From: Cristatella mucedo
Lineage: Eukaryota > Bryozoa > Phylactolaemata > Cristatellidae
Length of the DNA: 64,000 nucleotides
NCBI GenBank assembly: GCA_009760855.2
Contig: WPIO01000040.1
Span: 590,001-654,000 of the forward strand
Reading direction: 5' to 3'
The notes below the pieces were generated by a model, which was not told where the DNA came from, searched no databases, and saw only the letters and a program-made list of their open reading frames with translations. Both the position numbers and the translations under genes were made by a program. Below, piece by piece: positions 22,774-34,244 of this stretch; the stretch's first letter is position 1; each line of letters starts with the position of its first letter.

Positions 22774-24015
22774 ATCTTTCGCTCCCTAGCGGCACAACCA
22801 CTGCGACGGCTGCAGTTTCCGTCCAGTCACAGCCGACGACATCGATGCAGTCTCTCGGTCGTCTATCCGTTACGATCGGCTCGGGCCAGTCTGCTCGCCA
22901 AATGTCGCTTGGCGAGGCCAGCACGCAGGCATCGTCGTCACGAGGCGCACCGATCGTTGCTGTTTCGTCCGACTCGGGCGTCAGTGGGATTGTCAGCCCA
23001 TCGCCGGGCGACGGCAGCTCGACAGAAGCTGCCGCCACCGGTTTTTCTGCATCTAGCCTCAGCTTCCGACCTGTCTACGGAGTCACCTGGGACGCTGCCA
23101 CCGCCACCACTGCCTCTTCGTTGGCCACACACGAATTCGGCGGTCGACCAGTCAGCGGCACGGCCTCTGTGGTGCCGACAGTTGGAGGCCTGCCCAGCGA
23201 TGTCAATACTCCCGAAACGCTGGTCACCTCGCCGGCGGAGGACCGGGCGACCGCTGCTGCCGATGGCCCGACCCAGCCAACCGTCGGCAGCAGGGTGAGC
23301 GATGGTGGCGGCGGCGGCAGAGCGTCCGTGGCCGTCAACGCCGCTTCTGCTTATTTCTCGACAGGCAGCGATCTCTCAGCTCCGTCGCCGGTGCCACTCC
23401 CCACGGCTAACTACCAATCGTATGCCGGAGCACTGGCTTCAGCCTCGACTTCTGCTGGAATCTTTGACGAGTCGTCTTTTGCTGCCGACAGCTTCGCCGC
23501 AACAGCTTCGCCGTCATCAGCCGCTCGAGAGCTTGAGCCCAGCGAAGCCGTCACCAAAACGCTGGTTAGCTTGCCAGCGGAGGAGCAGGCGACCGCCGCA
23601 GCCAAAGGCCCCACACATCCGACGGTAGACGGCTGGGTGGAGCCTTCCCTGCCGCTGTCTGTACCAGCTGTGGTAGCCGAGACTGAAGAGACACCTCTAC
23701 CGCCGCCGCCCCCGCCGGCCACAGCAGTCGGAGGTACTTCGGCTGCGAATGCGACGCCGATCGTCCAAGCTTCAGCATCGCCGTCTGTGCTAATCAAAGC
23801 GATGGCATCGTCCGCCACCGTTGTCGGCTGGCAGGGTGCATCGCCTGGGCCTGCCAGCAGGCCGGTGACGGCCGGCGGCTCTCACGCAGGTAGCAGTATA
23901 ACACTCGATGGCGGCTCTTTCGGCTCGACTGCACCAAGTGCTTCCGCTTCCACTCCTGTGGACGGCGCCCCTCCGACATCGGCGGCAACGGCTGCAGCAG
24001 CAGGTGCGGCGGCCG
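22774..24015 (+). CDS. Large mucin exon, copy A (414 codons)
   Basis: 1242 bp, entirely open, phase 1 at both ends: acceptor GTCGTCTTCTTTCGTAG|AT, donor GCGGCCG|GTGAGT. The encoded segment is dominated by Ser, Thr, Ala, Gly, Pro and Val, has almost no Lys and no Cys, and contains short internal repeats (SPAEDRATAAADGPTQPTV at about residues 153-171 and LPAEEQATAAAKGPTHPTV at about 267-285; a PLPPPPPP run near 312; SASTPVDGAPPTSAATAAAA near the end). Typical of an O-glycosylated mucin domain. It directly precedes the SEA exons and shares their phase, so it should form the stalk outside the SEA domain. Copy B lacks 115 of these codons. Confidence 0.75.
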
Positions 24016-24788
24016 GTGAGTTGCCGCAGCAGGGGGGTGGGCAGTACTAGTGGCCATTGCCCCTCCCCGCTTCACTCGCACCGGCAGTCAGTGTGTGTGC
24101 ATACTCGGACACGAGCGCCCACCATCCGCCAACGGCAGCTTCGGCAGAGGCCGCCACAGCCGATCGTCAGGGAGCTGGCTGAAGGCTTGCCTCTCCAGTG
24201 GGCGGCTTAGTCTAGAACTGCAAAGACCTTGACCTGGTCACCCTGTAAACCGGTGACCTGGAGCAATCAGAGAACTTTCGGGTAAGCCGGTCGCCTTCAC
24301 ACCGTGGTGCAGCAGGGGCCTTCAATGCCTTGGATATTCTCGTCGCACACTAATTGGAAGAGCTAATACCTATTAAAGACGATGGATTAACTAAAATCAG
24401 CTGAGAAGAAGCACTGAGTAGCAGCTAATCAAGACCAATATGACTATTGCTTCTTAAGGAACGCTCTGTTGATTTCGCATTGCCACTCTTCTTCTACGCC
24501 TCGCCAGCCGCAAAGTCAGACATAAGCTCAACGAGCACCACAGCGAATGTCTGATACAAATGGCCGATCGGCCAGGGCATGTCTGCGTTTCATGCTGCAG
24601 GGCTCCTATTAGACCGCAGCGCCACCTGGTGGGGAAGCTCTCGTGCTCTGGGAAGCTTCACGCCGTGGCGTCCAACAGGACTGGCTAGGAAGAAACCGTC
24701 ACTCGCTCCAGCACTTCACTTTCACCAAGCTCGGTTCCGACAACTCGCTCGAGCGCTCAGCTCCAATATGGTGCTCGCAACGTTGCAG
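24016..24788 (+). other. Intron between mucin and SEA exons, copy A
   Basis: No exon with matching phase was found. At the point corresponding to 33,658-33,800 there is no SINE, unlike copy B. Confidence 0.6.
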
Positions 24789-24901
24789 GCCTGTACCAGA
24801 CGTACAACGGAACGATAACGCTCGGCACCACTTTCACCAGTGCCCTGGCCAATATGTCATCTCTGGAGGCACTAACTCTGTCCAGCTCTCTCTGTCACTC
24901 G
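24789..24901 (+). CDS. SEA domain exon 1, copy A
   Basis: 113 bp, enters in phase 1 (CAACGTTGCAG|GC) and leaves in phase 0 (CACTCG|GTAAGG). It encodes LYQTYNGTITLGTTFTSALA, then NMSSLEALTLSSSLCHS. This matches the first part of a SEA domain (sea urchin sperm protein, enterokinase, agrin), with the opening beta strand (NGTITL), FT.AL and the S.E.L ... LC helix. Two N-glycosylation sequons (NGT, NMS) are present. Exons 24,789-24,901, 26,341-26,399 and 26,954-27,123 join in perfect phase to give about 114 residues, the usual SEA length. SEA domains in membrane mucins fold outside the cell close to the membrane and often self-cleave. Confidence 0.82.
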
Positions 24902-25102
24902 GTAAGGCAAGCGCTTTTTAAGATCGAGCTCTTTCCCCTGAACTGCCGGCGAGAAGCTGCCGCCAGCTGGAGGTGGGTTCACTCCTCAGTCGGGGTCAAG
25001 GTCGTGCGACGTTTCGTGGGCTATCTCCCTTACCCCGGTCAACATGGGAAGGGTGGACTGTAAGCCCACGTGCACATGGTTTTTACTCTCTGTCAGTTTC
25101 TT

Positions 25103-25107
<5 letters not shown>

Positions 25108-25158
<51 letters not shown>

Positions 25159-25168
25159 TCTCTCCTCC
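25108..25168. repeat. (CT)n microsatellite
   Basis: CT tract just upstream of the copy-A-specific block. Confidence 0.95.
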
Positions 25169-25340
25169 TATGTCTGTAACCGTGCAGAAATGCTCGTCCC
25201 CCGGCTCTCTACCGGTGGACTGTGAGATGCAGTGCTGCGGTGCGGTTAAAACACAGGCGGCCACAAATGGGTGCCGAAAGCAACAGTTTATTGTGGGCCT
25301 GTTCGTGGTGGTTAGGCGCCGGTGAAAGCGCTTTAGGCGG

Positions 25341-25575
25341 TGCGCACCGGACCAACGGAGTTAACTGAGTGAGCTCCCGAAGTTCGAGTATAACCAACTA
25401 CCCTGTGAGTTTACGCGGCGCGTGTCGGTCCGACTGAGTTAACTGCACGAACTCCCGAAGCCCGACTATAATAACTACCCTACGCGTTTACGTGGCGTGT
25501 ACCGGACCGACGGAGTTAACTGCGCGAACTCCTGAAGTCCGAGTATAACTAACTGCCCTATTCGCGCGTCGCTAC
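25341..25575. repeat. Minisatellite, three ~77-bp units
   Basis: Each unit has CGGAC(C/T)(A/G)A(C)GGAGTTAACTG-type sequence followed by GAACTCC(C/T)GAAG and a TATAA(C)TAACT(A/G)CCCT end. Confidence 0.8.
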
Positions 25576-25743
25576 AGCACCCCAAGATACGAGCGGCTAA
25601 CTAAGTAGCCGGCAGAACACAACTGCGCAGTCTAAGTTGCACTTAGCTCTCCGTCGCCGTAGGTTCGCCTCTCGTGCTCTTGAAGCGTAGTCTCGCATCG
25701 ACTACCGAAGCTACAGCCCTGAGCTCTGTCAGTCCTGTCATTT

Positions 25744-25903
<160 letters not shown>

Positions 25904-25984
25904 CTCTCGACCTTGGGCGTAGCTGTTATTGTTTTTGTCGGACCCTAGCTCTCGGTGTCCGTCCTCAGCCTAATTCTTCGTAGC

Positions 25985-26135
25985 TAGCCATTGGCTAGCC
26001 CCTGGCTAGCCCTTAGTCATTCCTCGGCCAGTCCTTGGCTAGTCCTTGGCCAGTCCTTGGCTAGTCCTTGGCCAGTCCTTGGCTAGTCTTTGGCCAATCC
26101 TTGGCCAATCCTTCGCCAATCCTAGGCTAGTCCGC
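25985..26135. repeat. Short tandem repeat, ~20-bp units
   Basis: Six or more copies of a TCCTTGGCTAG / TCCTTGGCCAG alternation, decaying to TCCTTGGCCAA and TCCTTCGCCAA at the right. Confidence 0.85.
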
Positions 26136-26340
26136 CTGCTACAGTTGTTCTGGGTGCCCTAGTCAGACCCACTAAGGCAAGGGCTAATTTCGCGGCTAGC
26201 CTGAGAGCTGCCCCGTTGCATGTCTGCCTCTTTCTCTAGTCTGTCTGCTTGTCTCTCCAAATCGAGTTCAACAGAGGCCTGGAAGTGCAGGGAGAGCACA
26301 GTCTGCTTTGCACTCGCACGAGCGCCCCTCTGTCTTTCAG

Positions 26341-26399
26341 ATCGGTGGAACACTGGCCTCGCTGCTACTCAAGTACGGCTGCGTCGTGTCCAAGTACAG
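26341..26399 (+). CDS. SEA domain exon 2, copy A
   Basis: 59 bp, enters in phase 0 (CCCCTCTGTCTTTCAG|ATC) and leaves in phase 2 (AAGTACAG|GTAGAG). It encodes IGGTLASLLLKYGCVVSKY plus two bases of a Ser codon. This is the middle of the SEA fold, the end of the first helix pair and the strand (Y.C.V) leading to the cleavage loop. The other frames do not join to the flanking exons. The intron that follows falls one residue before the NGSV motif. Confidence 0.8.
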
Positions 26400-26506
26400 G
26401 TAGAGGGCGAGCGACCGATTGCACTCATGCAGCATTTCTCATCTATGTATGAGATGAAGAGCCTTGGCAGCCGTCGCAGCAACTTGCAGCTGGCAACATG
26501 AAGAAA

Positions 26507-26580
26507 TTGGCTGCAGCAGGACACGAACTTGCGATCCTGAAATGCTCGCACTCTACCAATGTGTTAAGCAGCGCTGCTCC
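26507..26580 (-). repeat. tRNA-like sequence, copy A
   Basis: The minus strand has a TTGGTAGAGTGCGAGC A-box-like block and an AAGTTCGTGTCC B-box-like block at tRNA spacing. The presumed anticodon stem (TGCGA/TCGCA) closes an 11-base loop, too large for a working tRNA. Most likely a tRNA-derived SINE head. The same sequence is at 34,846-34,919. Confidence 0.5.
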
Positions 26581-26805
26581 ACCTCCGCCAGTCTATCTTT
26601 GCTGGGGCATGGGCTGGGGCCTCTGAATATTTCCTCCCGATCGCTTCGCTTACAGCATTGCTCGAACGCCGACGAGTGGGCGTGTCTATTTACCGAGCTA
26701 TTTTAGGCTAGGCAGTAAAGTTGGCAAAGTGCGAACGTTTCGACTCTGCCTGCCTGGCTTTTATTCTTTTCACGTCACCTTTTGAGCGGACTCGAATCTT
26801 CTAAG

Positions 26806-26820
26806 CAGAGAGAGTGAGAG

Positions 26821-26881
<61 letters not shown>
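26806..26881. repeat. (GA)n microsatellite
   Basis: GA tract with two early interruptions. The copy B tract (35,146-35,221) is uninterrupted. Confidence 0.95.
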
Positions 26882-26883
<2 letters not shown>

Positions 26884-26953
26884 AGCGAGAGGTCAAGGGG
26901 CGTAAAGCAACTGACTAACGGAGCCCTTGAGCCTTTGCAATTTTATCGCTTAG

Positions 26954-27123
26954 CAATGGAAGTGTCATCGCCAGCTTTGGCCTGGTCGTCGAAGTGAACG
27001 CTAGCAGCATCCTCGCACAGAGCAGCTACAGATCGACGATTCTGCAGAGCACGGTGATTTTGAACATACAGAAATTTGCACCCGCCGAGCTTAAAGTCGT
27101 TGTCGACTCCCTGGCATTGGATG
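26954..27123 (+). CDS. SEA domain exon 3 with the cleavage motif, copy A
   Basis: 170 bp, enters in phase 2 (TTTATCGCTTAG|C AAT) and leaves in phase 1 (TTGGATG|GTGAGC). It encodes NGSVIASFGLVVEVNASSIL, then LNIQKFAPAELKVVVDSLAL. This is the second half of a SEA domain: the loop G|SVIA corresponds to the G|SVVV autoproteolysis site of membrane mucins, followed by a long strand (SFGLVVEV), a helix and the last strand with the D.SL ending. Cleavage itself is inferred from the motif. The sequon NAS is present. The exon is base-for-base nearly the same in copy B. Confidence 0.85.
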
Positions 27124-27280
27124 GTGAGCGAAAGCGTGGGCGGCTCGAAGTTTCGTTCTCGGCTCACTCGCGTTGCCTTCAGCAGGAGCAGAATGAATTT
27201 CCGTGTTTATCTACGAAAGTCGCTAGTCAAAATTCCCACCATGCTATTCTTAAGCCTAGGTTGGGATGGCAGTACCCTCT

Positions 27281-27486
<206 letters not shown>

Positions 27487-27522
27487 GTCTCTATACGCCT
27501 GCTCGCTATGGGCTACTTGCAG

Positions 27523-27669
27523 AGACCCCTGCTGGAAGCGAACGCCAGAACCTGACCGCCATATTTGTGTCGAATTCATCCTCGGGGCAGATTTGGCTCA
27601 CAGCAGCTGATGGAAGCTTCTCCAACAATAACGTGTTCGTCTGGGTGCTGTCACCGCCGACCACAAGAG
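27523..27669 (+). CDS. 147-bp exon following the SEA domain, copy A
   Basis: 49 codons, phase 1 at both ends (GGCTACTTGCAG|AG ... CACAAGAG|GTGATG). The product is ETPAGSERQNLTAIFVSNSS, then GQIWLTAADGSFSNNNVFVW and VLSPPTTR. It has N-glycosylation sequons (NLT, NSS) and no Cys, and predicts an extracellular beta-rich or linker segment C-terminal to the SEA domain. I do not recognise a family. Copy B has the same exon at 35,853-35,999. Confidence 0.6.
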
Positions 27670-29205
27670 GTGATGCGCACTCGTACGCCGCCGTTGTATC
27701 GTACCTTAATGGATTTCGGCTTGTTCGAAGCTGGGTAATCCCTCGTTGGCCTAATTTTACTTCGAGCCTAAGTCTATTGCTGAAGTTTCTAGTTTCGCTC
27801 TGGAGAGAGAGAACGAAGAGGCGATGGAAGTCTGTTCTATAGCGAGTGCGATTGAAGTCGATTTTTTGCTTAGTGCCTAGCTAACACAAGTCAGAGAGAC
27901 AGTTACAGCCTGCTTTACACCCAGAGGCAGTCGCAGCTGTCTAGGGTCTGAGCGGGAGATGCTGTGGGCTAGCCTGCACTCATTCAATGGGCTAGTCGAG
28001 TGAAATTATGCAAACGTCACAAGCGCATCTGCTTGCGTGCATCTGCTGGTGCGGCAAGTCGTCAACGAGGCTACACGACAGTGAGTTGACTCACTCGAGG
28101 CTTTGTGAAGCAGGAGCGGAAGCGCTCGCTCGAGGCACCAACCACTCGTCAACTCGGGGCACGGCTTTGAATTAAAGATGCTCGGTCACTTGCCGCTGTT
28201 TAGACGATGTCTGCAAAGGCTTCCAGGTGGTGCTCTTTTCGTGCAGACAGTAGGACTTACCCAAAGTTTGGTAAGATTAACCGTGTTTAATAGCTGCTAG
28301 AGATTCCAACTTGTTTGTGCTTCTGTGTCTCTCGGAATCAGACTCCAAATGCCTCGGCGAATAACTGCCATTTCTTCTCCAGAAAACCAAAGAATCGTAT
28401 GTATGAATGGAATAACAAGCAAGATTAGTTAGCTTTCGTGCTAGCTGGTGCGCTTTCGCAGCAAAACTTCAGGGTTCACGTGTCCACTGGGTACCACGAG
28501 GCCTCGGAGGATATCAAGAAATGCATTAAAGTGCATCCCAACTGATTAAACAGCACGTTTTGTGAGGCGACAGAAGAGCCTTTACGGCTATCAGCACCAC
28601 TTGCAGTGACGATCAAAGATCGCCCGCCACAGGAATCGATCCCAGGACCTGCGGACCGAGGTCGTGAAAGCAACTGCCTTATCTATTGAGCTATCGTGGT
28701 TCACCATTCATGCTGCATCAGTTTAGCCCAGAGTTCGTAGTTCAGAGTTCACAGCCGGTCTTGTAGCTCGACCGCTAGATTGATGAACTGCTAGAAATTT
28801 CAATTGCACTACAAAAGGGGAAAAACCGTACCAAGTTGGCAAAGAACTTAAGACTCAGCCACGGCTAAATTCCAGCTGCTCTAGCACTTCGCTGGAAATA
28901 GGCGAACTGAGCGAGATCTGTTGAATTCACAACGCCAAATATATATTCTGGCTAGTAGCTTTTCTCAGTCAGCTCTCTGTTGCCTGAGGGGTCTTTTCTC
29001 TAGAAATCTATATAATGGTTGCCGAGATCTGGCCGATAGCCTCATCTAGCCAAAATGTATTACAGCACGAAATCGCACGAGCGAGCTTAGCTAGGCCAAT
29101 GCCCTTAGGTCACCGACGTCACTCTAGCCGTGCATGCACAGCCGTTTCATCGAGACGGTAAGGCGTCGGATGCACGCCTACGTCTACGTCTACTCCGTGA
29201 CCCAG
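27670..29205 (+). other. Intron after the SEA set, copy A
   Basis: Contains a SINE (28,540-28,706). Elsewhere I found no exon with a convincing splice pair. A frame after AAGTTTCTAG near 27,790 reads VSLWRERTKRRWKSVL and stops, but it is too short to judge. Confidence 0.5.
28540..28706 (-). mobile_element. tRNA-derived SINE, copy A of the duplication
   Basis: The minus strand begins GGTTCACCATGA-side with ACGATAGCTCAATAGATAAG (A box) and continues to CCTGGGATCGATTCCTG (B box), then the family body (AGTGGTG.TGATAGCCGTAA, AGGCTCTTCTGTCGC) and a CTGTTTAATCAG tail. Present in both copies of the tandem duplication (also 36,860-37,022), so it predates the duplication. Confidence 0.8.
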
Positions 29206-29447
29206 ATTCGGACCAGTTTGGCGAGAGCTCAACTGTCGTGAAGGAGTCTCATGCACTGAGGGGGAGCTTCTGTAACAACATTTGCGGAGTTTGCATTTTG
29301 GATGCCCGATCCTCGCCTGTTATGAACACCTCAGCTAGATTACAAAGAGAGCCTGTTGATCTAGAAGCCATAAGCTGGTCGGACAATATTAATTATCTAA
29401 TTTTGCTATACAATTATATCAATATGTTTAATATATTAATATATTAA
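29206..29447 (+). CDS. Possible 3'-terminal exon, copy A
   Basis: After CTACTCCGTGACCCAG|AT a phase-1 frame runs 80 codons to TAA. It starts DSDQFGESSTVVKESHALRG and continues SFCNNICGVCILDARSSP. No usable donor is seen inside. It could serve as an alternative last exon, giving a product that ends after one SEA set without a membrane anchor, or it could be non-coding. The same frame in copy B (37,522-37,760) is open, but the copies are too similar for that to count as evidence. An AT-only run follows. Confidence 0.3.
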
Positions 29448-29492
29448 CATAATAATATAATAATATATTTATAGATTATTGTATTGTATTTA

Positions 29493-30710
29493 AAAGGCAA
29501 TCTCTGTCGGCAGAATGGCATCCCACCTTCGGTCCTCCTATGAACCATGAAGCTGGTGGGTAATGACCGCCGTAAGCTTGTTTACGTCGGCTTTTAGATT
29601 CTTAATTTGTATTCTTAGTAAGCGAGTGACTAAAATGCAAGAACGAGAAACGAAAAAAGGTCAGAAAAACTTGTCTCGCATCTTTGCTCGGCGACTTCCT
29701 TCCTAAATTCATCAAAGTCAAACCGAGCCTGCTGCCTGACCTCTTACCAACTTTTCCCGCCAGCTAGGGATTCACTTCGACGCCGACATAATCCGTTGCA
29801 TGGCTTGCCTTTCGCTCTCTAAGCGCATCCCTGGTAACCGTAATTTCCGGTCCGGCATTATCGACGACTTCTGGAAGAGCAGCTTGTTTTGCGAACGAAG
29901 CAAATAGTCCGGCTGTAATGTCGGTACCCAGTACCGCCATATTACTAGTCGGTTCAGAAAGTTTGACGACACCTCCATTAGGTTTCCGGTCGTAAACTGC
30001 ATTAACACAGTGCCGTCAGATGCCACCATAGCACCTGGGACCACTATAACCGCTGTTACAGCAGTAACAGATGCCTCACCTCCGATCTGTCGGGAAGCTA
30101 AGACGGCAGCTAGCCAGGCGGTGGCGACCACTTGCGGTTAGTTCGGGCACAATTACCTTGCAGTTTCGGCTCTACCAAGATCTAAAGCTCGATCACTCGA
30201 TGAAGATGAACGAGTTCCTTCCCATTCCTGGCATTATCAATTTTACCATGTTTTTTAATTAGCTATCGTTTATTATCCATGTTTATTAGAAAATGGTCCT
30301 AAGGGCGCGAGTCTTCAGCAAAGATTCTTTCAGCCAGACGACTTTGCGAAACCTCCTACTTTCCTGGTCGCAATTGTGGCATGTTTTTTAATTATTTTAA
30401 TTATTATATTATTTTAATTATTTGTGAAACCTCCTACTTTGCCTTATCGAAATAGGTCGCAGAGGGCGTGGACTATAAGATAAGTGAGCCATTTTAAATT
30501 GCGAGTCTACAGGAGGACTCCTTGCTATTCGGATGGCGTTGGCAAATTATTATGCACACACTCTAGAACAGTCTCGAATGGTCTCAAATTATTAAGCATC
30601 AAGTATTAAGTATTGAGTATTAAGTATTACGTATTCACGGCTCAGTAGTTTCAAACTTGATAAGCAGTTGTACGAATGCAAGCGTCTGATGCACCTTCTC
30701 ATTGCCTCAG
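29493..30710 (+). other. 5' part of copy B, decayed exon
   Basis: Mucin-like wording is split over two frames at 29,760-30,136 (SLSASLVTVISGPALSTTSG, later DATIAPGTTITAVTAVTDAS) with stops between. A TGCG|GTTAGT donor at 30,136 is in phase 1, but I find no matching phase-1 acceptor. Probably a dead mucin exon. Confidence 0.45.
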
Positions 30711-30863
30711 ACAATGCACCTGGTGTCGACGTCTCATCTACTTCAACGTTGATTACATCGACCTTGAACACGACGTCTAAGTCGGTGGTTGCCAGAACCT
30801 CATTATTGACGGTCGCTAATGTTTCGTCGTCTACGGAGCAGCTCTTGTCGCAAACGCAAACAG
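30711..30863 (+). CDS. 153-bp mucin-like exon, copy B
   Basis: Same length, phase 1 at both ends, and same splice sites as 21,221-21,373 (TTGCCTCAG|AC ... CAAACAG|GTAAGA). Relative to copy A it has a few substitutions (for example SLLTVANVSSSTEQLLSQT where A has SLMMVTNVLSSTEQLLSQT), all keeping the frame open. Predicted extracellular Ser/Thr-rich linker ahead of the large exon. Confidence 0.65.
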
Positions 30864-31431
30864 GTAAGAGCAAGTTTAACCAACAGGAGAGCTGGTTTCA
30901 CCAATGAAGACTATAGCCGTATGAAAATATGAGTTGTCCTATGGAATCTAATCCCGGTGTCAAAGAAGCAACTTTAAAAATGCCTTTTAACTGTATCAGA
31001 TTTACGAAATCACACGTTTATAGGCAAAAAGTGGTTCACCGAAAAACACAATCCCGAGCTTTCATGTAACAAGATCAGTTTTTGGTATTCCCTTTGATAT
31101 TATTTCTTATCTTTGTCTATGCATTTTTTATTTTTGGAGATGAAATGCCATGTTATCGTCTGTGCCCGCACACAGGTTGTATTGTAGAATTGCCCATGGC
31201 TATCATGGCGTTTCGTCTGTGGCTGTAACAAATGAGTTACTGAAAATGAGATGAAACCGGTGTGGCATTTAATTTTTTACGCCTGAAAGTGACGTTTTCA
31301 GAGCCAGAAGTATGTGCTCACGCGAAAGCGATTTTGAAAATCTCGTCGAATACATGTGCGTTTTTTCTGAACACTTGCTTTAATGTCCGCTGGGTACCAC
31401 TGGAACCAAAATCCACGATGGTGACGTCTTC

Positions 31432-31435
31432 TCTC

Positions 31436-31512
<77 letters not shown>
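31432..31512. repeat. (CT)n microsatellite
   Basis: Copy B counterpart of 21,936-22,042. Confidence 0.95.
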
Positions 31513-31516
<4 letters not shown>

Positions 31517-31892
31517 GCACTCCGCCGCCAGATATGCTGCAGCGATCGGTAGGCTAGCTACGGCTGTGGCGAAAGCTGCAGTCACTTGAGCCCGTACGCT
31601 AGGTAACTCCACCATGCGGCTCGGAAAAGCAGGAAAATTAGCCCAGCGTCTGTGGGTAAAGCAGCATCGTGAACACTTGCAGTGCAAGGTGCCGTGGCGA
31701 GCGCCCCAGCAGTGGGCAGATGATGCGCGGATCCAAAGTCATGGACTGGCTCTCGGTGGAAGGATTCAGTTGTGACTTTGCTGTTCAGCAAATGTGTGTG
31801 CACGGTGTGCCATGGCGTCCGCTTAAAAATGTTGGCTTGCCTGGCCAACGATTGGCTCAGAGAGGTTATGTCTCCCACAGCTCGCTCTGCTA

Positions 31893-31989
31893 CTGCTGTT
31901 ATACTGCTGCTGCTGCTGTTGTACTGCTGCTGTTGTTGTACTGCAGCTGCTGCTGCTACTGGTGCTGCTGCTGCTGCCTGCTGCTGCTG

Positions 31990-32039
<50 letters not shown>

Positions 32040-32041
32040 AT
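31893..32041. repeat. (CTG)n microsatellite, copy B (expanded)
   Basis: Nearly 150 bp of CTG with scattered TTG/CTA interruptions, ending in a pure run of about 17 units. Confidence 0.92.
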
Positions 32042-32329
32042 GCCAATTGGTGCCAATCTGACGCCTCTCAGCCCTGCGCCCAAATCAGGTCGGCACCGCG
32101 CTGCCGAAGTACGCCAACGGTTACGGGCCAGAAAAAAGCAGGATGGAAAAAGCACAGCTCTTGAGGCAGTGTCCGATGTCTCAGCGCCTAGCGAGCTCCT
32201 GTCCCGAAACGCTCCACCGGTCCTCAGCGACTGGCAGTGTGGATGAAGGGATGCCAAGCGTGTTTCTCCTCTAAATTAGTCGCTTCGCTTGGTTTTGACC
32301 CGTGTCGGCAACGTCGTCTTCTTTCGTAG

Positions 32330-33226
32330 ATCTTTCGCTCCCTAGCGGCACAACCACTGCGACGGCTGCAGTTTCCGTCCAGTCGCAGCCGACGACGTCG
32401 ATGCAGTCTCTCGGTCGTTTATCCGACTCGATCAGCTCGGACCAGTCTGCTCGCCAAATGTCGCTTGGCGAGTCCAGCACGCAGGCGTTGTCGTCACGAG
32501 GCGAACCGACCGTCGCTGTTTCGTCCGCCTCGGGCGTGAGTGGGATTGTCAGCCAGTCACCTGACGACGGCAGCTCGACAGAAGCTGCCACCACCGGTTT
32601 TTCTGCATCTAGCGTCAGCTTCCGACCTGTCTACGGAGTCACCTGGGACGCTGCCACTGCCACTACTGCCTCTTCGTCCGCCACAGGCGAATTCGGCGGT
32701 CTACCAGTCGGCGGCACGGCGTCTGTGGTGCCGACAGTTGGAGGACTGCCCAGCGAAGTCAACGCTCCCGAAACAGTGGTCACCTCGCCAGCGGAGGAAC
32801 GGGCAACCGCTGCCGCCGATGGCCCCACACTACCGACGATACATGGCTGGATAGGGCCTTCGCTGCAGCTGTCTCTACCAGTGGTGGTAATCACGACAAA
32901 AGAGACACCTCTACCGCCGACGCTCCCGCCGGCCACAGCAGTCGGAGGTGCTTCGGCTGCGAAAGCAACACCGATCGTCCAAGCTTCAGCATCGCCGTCT
33001 GTGCTAATCGAAGCGATGGCGCCGTCCGCCACCATCTTCGGCTGGCAGGGTGCATCGTCTGGGCCTGCCAGCAGGCCGGTGGCGGCCGGTGGCTTTCTCT
33101 TGGGCAGCAGTACAACGCTCTATGGCGGCTCTTCCGGTTCAACTGCACCAAGTGCTTCAGCCTCCACTCCTGTGAACGGCGCTCCGACTTCGCCGTCAAC
33201 GGCTGCAGCAGCAGGTGCGGCGGGAG
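32330..33226 (+). CDS. Large mucin exon, copy B (299 codons)
   Basis: 897 bp, open, phase 1 at both ends (GTCTTCTTTCGTAG|AT ... GCGGGAG|GTGAGT). Ser/Thr/Ala/Pro/Gly-rich like copy A, starting DLSLPSGTTTATAAVSVQSQ. It lacks a 345-bp (115-codon) stretch. The joint lies within the repeated SPAEERATAAADGPTLPT motif at about residues 153-170, where copy A has two such motifs 114 codons apart. Predicted extracellular mucin stalk preceding the second SEA domain. Confidence 0.75.
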
Positions 33227-34131
33227 GTGAGTTTCCCAGCAGGGGGGCGGCAGTGCTAGCGGCCATTGTCCCGCCCTGCTTCACTCGAACCGGCAGTCAG
33301 TGTGTGTGAGTGCTCAGACACGAGCACCCACCATCCGCCAACGGCAGCTTCGGCGGAGGCTGCCACAGCCGATCGTCAGGGAGCTAGCTGAAGGCTTGCC
33401 TCTCCAGTGGGTGGCTTGGTATGGAACTGAAAAGAATTTGACCTGGTCACCCTGTAAACCAGTGACCTGAAGCGATCAGAGAACTTTCGGGTAAGCCGGT
33501 CGCCTTCACACAGTGGTGCAGCAGGGGCCTTCAATGCCTTGGACATGCTCGTCGCTTACTAATTGGAAGAGCTAAAGCCTAATGAAAACGATGGATTAAC
33601 TGAAATCAGCTGAGAAGAAGCACTGAGTAGCAGCTACTCAAGACCAAAATGACTATTAAATAAATTAATCCTAGCTGATTAAACAGCCTCTTTTTGTATA
33701 GCGACAGAAGAGCCTTTACGGCTATCACCACCTCTTGCAGTGGCGATAAAGGATCACCCACCGCAGGAATCGAACCCACGACCTCGGGCCGACTTACCTT
33801 TGTTCTTAAGGAACGCTCTGTTGATTGTGCATTGCCATTCTTCTTCTATGCCTCGCCAGCCGCACAGTCAGACGTGAGCTCAACGAGCGCCTCAGCGAAT
33901 GTCTGATACAAATGGCCGATCGGCCAGGGCATGTCTGCGTTTCATGCTGCAGGGCTTCTATTAGACCGCGGCGCTACCTTGTGGAGAAGCTCTCGGAAGT
34001 TCTCGCCGCTGCGTCCAACAGGGTCGGCTAGGAAGAATGTGTCACTCAATCCAGCACTTCACTCTCACCGAGCTTTGTTCCGACAACTCGCTCGAGCGCT
34101 CAGCTCCATCACGGTGCTCCCAACGTTGCAG
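33227..34131 (+). other. Intron between mucin and SEA exons, copy B
   Basis: Same as in copy A apart from the SINE at 33,658-33,800. Confidence 0.6.
33658..33800 (-). mobile_element. tRNA-derived SINE, present only in copy B
   Basis: The minus strand has a perfect B box (GGGTTCGATTCCTG) and the family body (GTGGTGATAGCCGTAAAGGC, TCTTCTGTCGCTATACAAAA, GGCTGTTTAATCAGC). The tRNA-like 5' end with the A box is missing. Copy A has the uninterrupted site (GACTATTGCTTCTTAAGGAA), so this SINE inserted after the duplication. Confidence 0.8.
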
Positions 34132-34244
34132 GCCTGTACCAGACGTATAACGGAACGATAACGCTCGGAAACACGTTCACCAGTGCCCTGGCCAATATGT
34201 CATCTCTGGAGGCACTAACCCTGTCAAGCTCCCTCTGTCACTCG
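34132..34244 (+). CDS. SEA domain exon 1, copy B
   Basis: 113 bp with the same phases (1 in, 0 out) and splice sites (CCCAACGTTGCAG|GC ... CACTCG|GTAAGG) as 24,789-24,901. It encodes LYQTYNGTITLGNTFTSALA, then NMSSLEALTLSSSLCHS. The only amino-acid difference from copy A is Asn for Thr after LG. It joins 34,680-34,738 and 35,293-35,462 into a second complete SEA domain. Confidence 0.82.

Larger units (their letters stand above)
30864..32329 (+). other. Intron in copy B with (CT)n and (CTG)n tracts
   Basis: Counterpart of 21,374-22,773. No exon supported. The frame leading into the next exon is closed shortly upstream (a TAA near 32,274), in contrast to copy A. Confidence 0.6.

Noticed and set aside
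26507-26580. A functional tRNA gene
   Set aside because: A- and B-box-like blocks are there, but the presumed anticodon loop has 11 bases and the acceptor stem does not close. More likely a SINE head.
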